NCBI GenBank assembly: GCA_903842065.1
Contig: CAIMKZ010000093.1
Coordinates: forward strand, 1-64,000
Origin: an uncultured Acidobacteriaceae bacterium
Lineage (GTDB): Bacteria; Acidobacteriota; Terriglobia; Terriglobales; Acidobacteriaceae
DNA: 64,000 nt
Reading direction: 5' to 3'
How positions within the stretch are numbered: position 1 is the stretch's first letter; each line of letters starts with the position of its first letter. A program made the translations under genes and the position numbers. Below, in pieces: positions 28,873 to 35,775 of the stretch. The notes under the pieces were generated by a model that was not told where the DNA came from, did not search any database, and saw nothing but the letters and a program-made list of their open reading frames with translations.

Positions 28873-30366
28873 TTAGATATCGAGGGGCTTGGTGGATGGA
28901 ACAAGATAGGGCGCGGGATCCACGTCGAGGAACTGCGCTCTCTTGAACTTGTCCTTGATCGGCCACGGCACCGTGCAGTCGAAGATCGTCTTGCAGGTCG
29001 TGCCCCGCTGGATGATCTCGTTGCTGTAGTCCGAGCACTGCGAAGGATCGAGAACGTGGCCGATGACGCCGGGGATAAAGATCGTGCTCTTGTTGCCCTG
29101 GTACCGCGTCTGCATCGCCCACAGCACGTCGTTGGTGTCGAAGAGGTCCACATCTTCGTCGACAAGAATCACGTTCTTCAACTCGGAGTAGCAAGCCAAT
29201 GCCAGAATTGCTGCCTGACGCTGACGGCCTTCGTCGGAGGGAATCGACTTCTTGAACTGAATCACCGCCAGCAGCTTGCCGCCGCCCGAGGTGTGCGCGT
29301 ACACATTCTGCACGCGTCCGGGCATGGCCTGGTGCGTGGTGTGCAAAATGCTGGCTTCGGTCGGAATACCGGCAAGGCTGACATGCTCTTCGCCCGGGCC
29401 TGCAACCGACTGAAGGATCGGATTCCTGCGCGTCGTGATGGCCTTCACCTTGATCAGGTTGACCTTCGGGTTTGCCGGGCCGTTGTAGCCGGGGAACTCC
29501 GGCATGGCGTGGCCAGTATTCGAATTCTGATCTTCGCGAACGGTTACGCCGGGCATGATCTCGCCTTCGATAACCACTTCGGCATGGGCGATCGCGTACT
29601 CATCGACCGATACGCACTTGACCAGCTCGACAGCCTGCCCGCGCAACCCGCCGGCGACTGAAAGCTCGTCGCAGCCGAGAGGTGTGGTGGGCGGCTCAAA
29701 GCAGCAGCTCAGATACACTGCCGGGTCGAGGCCGATGTTGATCGAGATCGGCAGCGGCTTGCCCATCTTCTCAGCCTTCTCGCGGAAGGTAGCGATGTGG
29801 CGGCCCGGCGCAAAGAAGACGCTGATGGTATCCGGACCCTGCACGCAGAGGCGATGAATCGTCACATCGTGCTCGCCGGTCTCGGGATCGGTGGCGCGCA
29901 GCATGCCCATGGTGAAGTACGGACCAGCATCTTCGGGGGTGTTGGTCGGCGCGGGCAGCAGCGTGCGAATGTCGATACCCTCGCCCTTGTGTACAACCTC
30001 CTGGCAGGCCGCTTCTTTCACGACCACGGGCGCCACGGGATGATCGAGAGCCTCAAGCAGCTTGAAGCCCACGCGCTCGGGCGGGCAGTCGAGCAGGTAG
30101 CCCACGCGCTTGCGAGAGGCCATGACGCCGACTGCGACACGCGCGCCGGGGAAACCCTTGATGTTCTGGAAGAGCATCGCCGGCCCCAGCTTGGTGGGCG
30201 GCAGTACCGGGCATCCCGCGCCGACGTGGCGGTAGACGGCCGATAGCTCGGCCTTGGGATCGACGGGCTCATCGGTGCGCAGCAGTTGGCCGGGGATCGA
30301 TTCCAGCAGCTTGAGGGCGGAACGAAGGTCGGTGACCTTGGCGCTCGATTTCTGGGTGTTGCTCAT
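28873..30366 (-). CDS. UbiD family (prenylated-FMN) decarboxylase
   Basis: 497 residues of the UbiD/LpdC-like group, which decarboxylates aromatic or alpha,beta-unsaturated acids with prenylated FMN. Visible: TIHRLCVQGPDTISVFF, EVVIEGEIMPGV with the catalytic Glu, EFPGYNGPANPKVNLI, and GPAMLFQNIKGFPGARVAVG at the N-terminus. ATG 30366 has GGAGGA six bases upstream; the frame runs to 30399. The prFMN-making partner UbiX/LpdB and the small LpdD subunit are not in the window. With a tannase family esterase and anion transporter nearby, gallate or a related hydroxybenzoate is the probable substrate (inference). Confidence 0.85.
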   Translation of the reverse strand: MSNTQKSSAKVTDLRSALKLLESIPGQLLRTDEPVDPKAELSAVYRHVGAGCPVLPPTKLGPAMLFQNIKGFPGARVAVGVMASRKRVGYLLDCPPERVGFKLLEALDHPVAPVVVKEAACQEVVHKGEGIDIRTLLPAPTNTPEDAGPYFTMGMLRATDPETGEHDVTIHRLCVQGPDTISVFFAPGRHIATFREKAEKMGKPLPISINIGLDPAVYLSCCFEPPTTPLGCDELSVAGGLRGQAVELVKCVSVDEYAIAHAEVVIEGEIMPGVTVREDQNSNTGHAMPEFPGYNGPANPKVNLIKVKAITTRRNPILQSVAGPGEEHVSLAGIPTEASILHTTHQAMPGRVQNVYAHTSGGGKLLAVIQFKKSIPSDEGRQRQAAILALACYSELKNVILVDEDVDLFDTNDVLWAMQTRYQGNKSTIFIPGVIGHVLDPSQCSDYSNEIIQRGTTCKTIFDCTVPWPIKDKFKRAQFLDVDPAPYLVPSTKPLDI

Positions 30367-30587
30367 TGTGTCCTCCATGCTCTGTGGCAGACGGCACACA
30401 AATCATCTACAGGCCCCACAAGCGCGGGGTAGAGGTTTTGCGTGCCAGAATTTCACACAGTTGTGTAAACCAGAAAAGTATACGCTGCGGAGTCAAGCCC
30501 GGATTGTGACCGGACAGACATATTTTTGGGGCAGGGCATTGGTGGCAGCGGGGGAATAATCCAAGGCGCGGATGGCCTGGACCAGCC

Positions 30588-30630
30588 GAAAAACAGTGCG
30601 CCCATCCCGCGCAAAGGCAGGATGGGCGCA
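30588..30630 (-). terminator. Terminator of the secreted nitroreductase
   Basis: Perfect 11-bp arms TGCGCCCATCC and GGATGGGCGCA with a 12-base loop, followed on the minus strand by GTTTTT. Confidence 0.75.
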
Positions 30631-30648
30631 ACTACTTGAATCCAGCAG

Positions 30649-31344
30649 TTACTTCTCCGAATAGCCTACCGACAGGCAATACGTCGGTGTCGTATCGGCA
30701 GGAAGGTGCAGAGCGCCGTTCACATCGACATTGTGGAAGGCATGGAACCATGCGTTGAGCCCTTCCGATGCAGCGTAGAGGTAGATGTTCTGGCCGATGA
30801 ATCCGGTGTCGACCTGCGCGTAAGGATCGTCCTTGGCCGGCGCAACAAACACGATTGCGACCGCGGCATGAGCCGAGGCATCAGGCGTGGTTGTGAGCTT
30901 GGCGCGCTGATCGCCGGTCGTAACCGGCTGAAGCTCGTTCTTGAACGGCTCGTAGAGATACACGCCTTGCGCGAGAACCACGTAAAGCTGAATGTCCTGC
31001 CGGTTCTGCCCCGAAGGAGAGGTGCGGCCGGGCTTGGCCACAGACGGGCCGGTATGGCTGGGGTTCACCATGCTGGGGCGGTTGACGCCAAAGCCGGCCC
31101 ACAGCAGGTTTGAGAGTTGCTGCAGCGGGAGAGGCTTGTCGGCAAAGGCGCGGGTGGTCTTGCGATTGTCCAGCGCCTGCATCAGCGGCATGCCGCCGGT
31201 GCGCTGCGGAGCGGGCAGAGAGATGGTTTGCAGCGCCGGGGCCGCGGCCGCGGTCTGGGCTGAAGCGAACTCGGGCGAGGAGATAAAGGCGACGGCCAGC
31301 AGCGCGGTGCTGAGTGCGAAGAAAATACGGAAGAGATTGCGCAT
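30649..31344 (-). CDS. Secreted nitroreductase-family protein (SagB-like)
   Basis: 231 residues: a signal peptide (MRNLFRIFFALSTALLAVAF ending near SAQT) and a nitroreductase-fold domain (MPLMQALDNRKTTRAFADKP, LSNLLWAGFGVNRP, QLYVVLAQGVYLY, TGFIGQNIYLYAASEGLNAW). Nitroreductase flavoproteins are usually cytosolic, so an exported one is odd; a redox or dehydrogenase role on a periplasmic substrate is possible. ATG 31344 follows AAAGGA; the frame runs to 31443, but the signal peptide starts here. Confidence 0.75.
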   Translation of the reverse strand: MRNLFRIFFALSTALLAVAFISSPEFASAQTAAAAPALQTISLPAPQRTGGMPLMQALDNRKTTRAFADKPLPLQQLSNLLWAGFGVNRPSMVNPSHTGPSVAKPGRTSPSGQNRQDIQLYVVLAQGVYLYEPFKNELQPVTTGDQRAKLTTTPDASAHAAVAIVFVAPAKDDPYAQVDTGFIGQNIYLYAASEGLNAWFHAFHNVDVNGALHLPADTTPTYCLSVGYSEK

Positions 31345-31489
31345 AAATTTCCTTTCGGCAAATCGGGCAGGCATAGGAGCCGCATGTGTGCGCGATACAG
31401 GCAGGCGCAGGAGTAGGCTGATGTCGCAGGCGATTGCTACCAATTAATGTACCCTGAGCCAGCGCCTGGAGAAAGCCGCGGATAAGTGG

Positions 31490-31518
31490 TTGACTGTCTA
31501 CTGGCCGAGTTGTATATC
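31490..31518 (+). promoter_or_regulatory. Promoter of acs
   Basis: TTGACT (31490-31495), 17 bases, TATATC (31513-31518). A transcript start near 31525 leaves a 56-base leader to the acs ATG. Confidence 0.65.
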
Positions 31519-31580
31519 GTAGTGTCACGCAATGAGTTGCCGCACCCCTTGGCGGCGCTCCGCACGGAGGAACGTTCCCA

Positions 31581-33482
31581 ATGTCAGATCAGAAGTCCTC
31601 GCCCGTGAGCGAGATGTATCCGCCTTCCGCCGAATTTCTTGCCCGCACCACGCACACAAACCTCGCTGAGATCTCCAAACATGCCGAAAAGGACCTCGAA
31701 GGCTTCTGGGCCGGCGAGGCCGAAGAGCTCGAGTGGTTCCGCAAGTGGGACCAGGTTCTCGACGACTCCAACAAGCCCTTCTACAAGTGGTTCGTCGGCG
31801 GACACACCAACGTCGTCCACAACGCCGTCGATCGCCACGCCATCACGCACCGCAAGAACAAGCTGGCTCTCATCTGGCAGAGCGAAGACGGCAAGACCCA
31901 GCAGACCTTCTCCTACCACGCCCTCAACCGCGAAGTAAACCGCATGGCCAACATCATCCGGTCCATGGGAGTCACCAAGGGCGACCGCGTCACCATCTAC
32001 ATGGGCCGCATTCCTGAGATCGTCTTTGCCATGCTGGCCTGCGCCAAGGTCGGCGCGGTCCACTCCGTCGTCTTTGGCGGTTTCTCCATCGACGCTCTCC
32101 AGAACCGCATCTCCGACAGCGCCACCAAGCTCGTCATCACCTGCGACGGCAGCTTCCAGAACGGCAAGCGCATCAACCTCAAAGACATCACCGACGAGGC
32201 TCTCAAGCTCTGCCCCACCGTTGAAAACGTCATCGTCGTCAAGCGCACCGGCCAGGACGTTTACATGGAGGCCATGCGCGACCACTGGTACCACGACATG
32301 TGCGTGCTGCCCATCGCCAACGGCAAGTGCCCCACCGAAGTGATGGATGCCGAGGACCCGCTCTTCATCCTCTACACCTCCGGCTCTACTGGTAAGCCCA
32401 AGGCCATCGTGCACACGCACGGCGGATACATGGTCGGCGCATACTCCACGCTCAAGTACGTCTTTGACGTGAAGGACGAAGACCGCTACTGGTGCACCGC
32501 CGACCCCGGCTGGATCACCGGCCACACCTATCTCGTCTACGGCCCGCTGCTGCTGGGCGCAACCGTCTTCTTCTTCGAGGGCGGACCCACCTACCCCTAT
32601 CCCAATCGCTGGTGGCAGCTCATCGAGCAGTTTGGCATCTCCATCTTCTACACCGCCCCCACCGCCATCCGCGCGCTCATGCGCTTTGGCGAGGCCTGGC
32701 CCAACAAGCACGACCTCTCTTCGCTCCGCCTGCTCGGCTCGGTCGGCGAGCCCATCAACCCCGAAGCATGGAGCTGGTTCCACAAAGTCGTCGGCAAAAA
32801 CCTATGCCCCATCATGGACACCTGGTGGCAGACCGAGACCGGCACCTTCCAGATCACGCCTATGCCGGCCACTCCGCTCAAGCCCGGCTCCTGCGCCAAG
32901 CCCTTCTTCGGCCAGGTCGTTGAGATCGTCGACGAAAAGGGCAAACCCGTCGAGACCGGCGCGGAAGGCTATCTCGTACTTACTCGCCCTTGGCCCTCGA
33001 TGCTGCGCACTCTTTACGGCGACGACCAGCGCTACGTCGATACCTACTGGACCAAGTTCCCCGGCAAGTACTTCACCGGCGACTCGGCCCGCCGCGACAA
33101 GGACGGCTACATCTGGGTCATCGGTCGCGTAGACGACGTAATCAAGGTCTCCGGCCACCGCCTCGGCACCGCGGAGGTCGAGTCGGCTCTGTTAACTCAC
33201 CCGGCCGTCGTCGAATCGGCCGCCATCGGCCTGCCCCACGAAGTAAAAGGCCAGGCCATCCACTGCTTCGTCCAACTCAACCGCGGCTTCGAGCCCAAGG
33301 ACGAACTCAAGGAAGACCTGCGCAAGCACGTCTCCACCCACCTCGGTCCCATCGCCAAGCCCGACGTGATCGAGTTCATCGACAAGCTCCCCAAGACTCG
33401 CTCCGGCAAGATCATGCGCCGCCTCCTCAAAGCCCGCGCGCAAGGCCTTCCCGAAGGCGATCTGTCTACGCTCGACGAATAA
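31581..33482 (+). CDS. acs: Acetyl-coenzyme A synthetase
   Basis: 633 residues; ligates acetate and CoA with ATP via acetyl-AMP in the cytosol. ILYTSGSTGKPKAIVHTHGG (about residue 263) is the P-loop-like A3 motif, IMDTWWQTETGTF (about 411) A5, VIGRVDDVIKVSGHRLGTAE A8, and TRSGKIMRRLLKA near residue 606 carries the catalytic Lys that is acetylated in regulated members. GGAGGAACG lies just before ATG 31581, and a good promoter is present. Its codons end strongly in C, suggesting high expression. The family's usual length is about 650. Confidence 0.95.
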   Translation: MSDQKSSPVSEMYPPSAEFLARTTHTNLAEISKHAEKDLEGFWAGEAEELEWFRKWDQVLDDSNKPFYKWFVGGHTNVVHNAVDRHAITHRKNKLALIWQSEDGKTQQTFSYHALNREVNRMANIIRSMGVTKGDRVTIYMGRIPEIVFAMLACAKVGAVHSVVFGGFSIDALQNRISDSATKLVITCDGSFQNGKRINLKDITDEALKLCPTVENVIVVKRTGQDVYMEAMRDHWYHDMCVLPIANGKCPTEVMDAEDPLFILYTSGSTGKPKAIVHTHGGYMVGAYSTLKYVFDVKDEDRYWCTADPGWITGHTYLVYGPLLLGATVFFFEGGPTYPYPNRWWQLIEQFGISIFYTAPTAIRALMRFGEAWPNKHDLSSLRLLGSVGEPINPEAWSWFHKVVGKNLCPIMDTWWQTETGTFQITPMPATPLKPGSCAKPFFGQVVEIVDEKGKPVETGAEGYLVLTRPWPSMLRTLYGDDQRYVDTYWTKFPGKYFTGDSARRDKDGYIWVIGRVDDVIKVSGHRLGTAEVESALLTHPAVVESAAIGLPHEVKGQAIHCFVQLNRGFEPKDELKEDLRKHVSTHLGPIAKPDVIEFIDKLPKTRSGKIMRRLLKARAQGLPEGDLSTLDE

Positions 33483-33520
33483 TTGTTCGCCGTGGAGGAA
33501 ATCAAACTCCCCACAATAAT

Positions 33521-33555
33521 GAGTGCCCGAGTCTCATTCTGAGACCCGGGCACTC
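33521..33555 (+). terminator. Hairpin between convergent acs and the small hypothetical gene
   Basis: Arms GAGTGCCCGAGTCTC and GAGACCCGGGCACTC (15 bases, one mismatch) with a five-base loop; no T run, so it may be a weak bidirectional terminator. Confidence 0.5.
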
Positions 33556-33574
33556 ACACTCCAAGTAACTCTAA

Positions 33575-34039
33575 TTATGCAATTGCGGCCAGCGCTTCGA
33601 TTTCTTCGAGGTCAAGCGTAAAGTCGAATACCATCTGAATAGGTTCGCCGATGTTGTGATTCTGATTGTAGCTATCCATGTCCCACTTGAGCTGTCGACA
33701 ATCTCCAACAATCTGCTGCCTACGCTGTTGAAAAGCAGTGGCCATATGTTCGCGTGGTGCTTGCCGCATGTCAGCCCAGAAGGCAGCCTGCTTGCCGTTT
33801 TTCTCGATGGTGGCAACATGCTTTACACGAACACGGCGCCCTTGTGGATCAGTAATAAACTCCTCGCGCATTGCACGAGCAATTTCCTCTGCGCAGCGGT
33901 CAACGAGCGTGGACCGCTGCGGCTCCCAAAGTCCATTCTCTATCGCCCACAGCGCTATATCATGCGCTGTGGCGGGAAGTTGATTTCCCGCTGCTTCATA
34001 GTTCCTTACGACGCGCTGAAGCTGTTCGGTATATGACAT
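33575..34039 (-). CDS. Hypothetical protein in the HigB/ImmA module
   Basis: 154 residues, no family recognised. It is acidic to neutral, mostly helical (LPATAHDIALWAIENGLWEP, LVDRCAEEIARAMREEFI), with a basic middle (DPQGRRVRVKHVATIEKNGK), an QQRRQQIVGDCRQL helix and an acidic tail (DFTLDLEEIEALAAIA). It lies 24 bases behind the HTH-ImmA gene on the same strand, so it is the third gene of that unit. It has less GC bias in codons than acs and looks acquired. It could be a third component of the toxin-antitoxin module, or a target protein of the peptidase (inference). Confidence 0.55.
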   Translation of the reverse strand: MSYTEQLQRVVRNYEAAGNQLPATAHDIALWAIENGLWEPQRSTLVDRCAEEIARAMREEFITDPQGRRVRVKHVATIEKNGKQAAFWADMRQAPREHMATAFQQRRQQIVGDCRQLKWDMDSYNQNHNIGEPIQMVFDFTLDLEEIEALAAIA

Positions 34040-34063
34040 CGAGATCGTCCTCGTCGCTAGTGG

Positions 34064-35215
34064 TTAAACTGCACTTGACAGAATGCTGCCGAATCCGTCT
34101 GTTAAGGCCCCATCGGTAACGATGTTACGAATCTTTGACAACATTTCACGGCTATGTGAATACGGGATAGCCTTCCGATATTGCAATTGGCCAACAACAA
34201 TGCCGGGGTGAATGTCCAAACGTGCTGCAAAGCCTAGTATTTTGGTTTTTGAAAACAGTGGGGACACTCTCGAAATAAAGTTATCGAGGTTTCCTTTGGG
34301 AATAGTAAAGCTCGCAGCAAATTCATCTGCATTCTTTTCTACAGGCGGTTTGCTCGTTACAGGAAGAATCGATTCACCTACCAGATCTTTATCGAGTAAG
34401 GCTCCTTCATCGAGGCCGTCCTTCTGCTTAACATGCTTACACTCGTGAAGAAGTGTATGCCAGAAGCCATCGATTCGATCAAAGCGTAACGTCAACGCAA
34501 TTACGGGAGAGTGATCGTCAAGCCATAAGCACGCGCCATCAATACGCGTTTGCGGCAGTGTCTCGACGATTAGAAACCGAACACCAGCTTCTGCCAAGAC
34601 ACGCGGCACTTGTCGCGTATCTTCAGGATTTCGCAGCAGGTTCTTTAATTTCGATAGCGCCGACGTAAACGCATGTTCCGAATACGGCTTGACGTCAACA
34701 GACTGAGCAAGCTGGCGAACTCGAAATAGCCATGCTATTTCAGAAGGACTATATTTCTCATATGACGTTGACTTTCGAGCTGCGTGTGGAAGCAACACAG
34801 GCTGTTCATCAACAGAATTGATGTGAAAGAAATTGAGAATGCACTTTTCCAAGACGTCTATGTTTTCGGTTGGCTCAATCCAGTTCCTACGAACCATTTC
34901 CTTCACTGGGGCCATTTCATAAAGTTTTGCCCGACGTGCTATGGAATTGCTTGCATCATGCACAGTCTTGGATAGCTGGTATGAACTTTCCAGATTCATC
35001 CAAAGCTGCGCACTTGTTCCGAACGCCTGTCCTAAGCCCCTTGCCGTTTCCGGCGTTATTCCCCTTTTTCCTGCAATCAGCTCACTGACTAGCCGCGGAG
35101 GTCTGCCAAGAATCTCAGCGAACTCAACCTGACTCCAACCGCGCGCCTCGATTTCCTCCCTGATGAATTCTCCCGGAGGAAACACCTCTGCCGGAGTTCT
35201 GTCTACTGTTTCCAC
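34064..35215 (-). CDS. HigA-type HTH fused to ImmA/IrrE metallopeptidase
   Basis: 383 residues: an N-terminal HigA-type XRE HTH (about 10-85; FIREEIEARGWSQVEFAEIL, LVSELIAGKRGITPETARGL, GTSAQLWMNLESSYQL), a middle linker region, and an ImmA/IrrE zinc peptidase (about 215-320) with the HExxH site LLHECKHVKQ and the third ligand region KNADEFAASFTIP. The natural fit is antitoxin DNA-binding plus a peptidase that cleaves a repressor. GTG 35215 follows GAGGGGC; GTG 35224 with GGGGGAGAG is equally possible, and ATG 35275 would overlap higB. It lies 28 bases after HigB. Confidence 0.8.
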   Translation of the reverse strand: METVDRTPAEVFPPGEFIREEIEARGWSQVEFAEILGRPPRLVSELIAGKRGITPETARGLGQAFGTSAQLWMNLESSYQLSKTVHDASNSIARRAKLYEMAPVKEMVRRNWIEPTENIDVLEKCILNFFHINSVDEQPVLLPHAARKSTSYEKYSPSEIAWLFRVRQLAQSVDVKPYSEHAFTSALSKLKNLLRNPEDTRQVPRVLAEAGVRFLIVETLPQTRIDGACLWLDDHSPVIALTLRFDRIDGFWHTLLHECKHVKQKDGLDEGALLDKDLVGESILPVTSKPPVEKNADEFAASFTIPKGNLDNFISRVSPLFSKTKILGFAARLDIHPGIVVGQLQYRKAIPYSHSREMLSKIRNIVTDGALTDGFGSILSSAV

Positions 35216-35243
35216 GCCCCTCACCCTCTCCCCCTGCAAAAAC

Positions 35244-35540
35244 CTAGTGGTAATCTTCAATGCTGATGACAGCAATCACCTTGTTAGGCGCAATTCCCTT
35301 GAACTCGACAATCAGCCTCCATTGGTCATTGAGACGCATCGAGTATTGATGGCTGCGATTTCCTTTTAGCTTCTCGAAGTGCAGGGATTTCATCTGGTAG
35401 AAATCCCGTTCATCCAGCGCATTGCGAATGAACTGCAAGCGCTTGCGACAGGCCGTAACGACAGCTTGGGAATAACCGGCGTCATACCTCGTATCGGTTT
35501 CTAACCGATCAAGACGCTCGTCTTTGAAGAGAACCTCCAT
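35244..35540 (-). CDS. HigB/RelE-type toxin
   Basis: 98 residues of the HigB host-inhibition mRNA interferase family. ALDERDFYQMKSLHFEKLKG, HQYSMRLNDQWRLIVEFKG and KVIAVISIEDYH are typical, including the R-L-N-x-Q-W-R-L-I segment of the ribosome-dependent RNase fold. Toxin-first order with its HTH partner 28 bases downstream is characteristic of higBA. ATG 35540 is chosen because earlier codons (to 35585) overlap the operator; the promoter -10 element ends six bases before it, so the mRNA may be leaderless. Confidence 0.85.
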   Translation of the reverse strand: MEVLFKDERLDRLETDTRYDAGYSQAVVTACRKRLQFIRNALDERDFYQMKSLHFEKLKGNRSHQYSMRLNDQWRLIVEFKGIAPNKVIAVISIEDYH

Positions 35541-35546
35541 AGACAA

Positions 35547-35575
35547 ATCAAAACACAATGACGCAAATATGTCAA
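35547..35575 (-). promoter_or_regulatory. Promoter of the HigB-HTH/ImmA operon
   Basis: TTGACA (35575-35570), 17 bases, TTTGAT (35552-35547) on the minus strand. The -35 box abuts the 35-bp palindrome. Confidence 0.55.
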
Positions 35576-35609
35576 TATCCATCATTACACCATGTGTAAT
35601 GATGGATAT
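35575..35609 (-). promoter_or_regulatory. Perfect 35-bp palindrome upstream of higB (operator)
   Basis: ATATCCATCATTACAC, a three-base centre CAT, then the exact reverse complement GTGTAATGATGGATAT. The 16-bp perfect arms lie directly behind the -35 box of the toxin gene and no T run follows, so it is an operator for an HTH dimer, presumably HigA-ImmA, rather than a terminator. Confidence 0.75.
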
Positions 35610-35775
35610 ATTCGCAGGATGCGCCGGTTCGTTATCTCCAACAGTTATCCCTAGCCCTATGAAGTCAACACTCCCTCACCCTCTGGCGTATCATCATGAA
35701 CGGCCCACCGGTTCGCTCCAAATGTGCGTTTGTTTCTCGCACCGGCCTGCTGCGCCAAACTTCTGTGAGGTTTTC

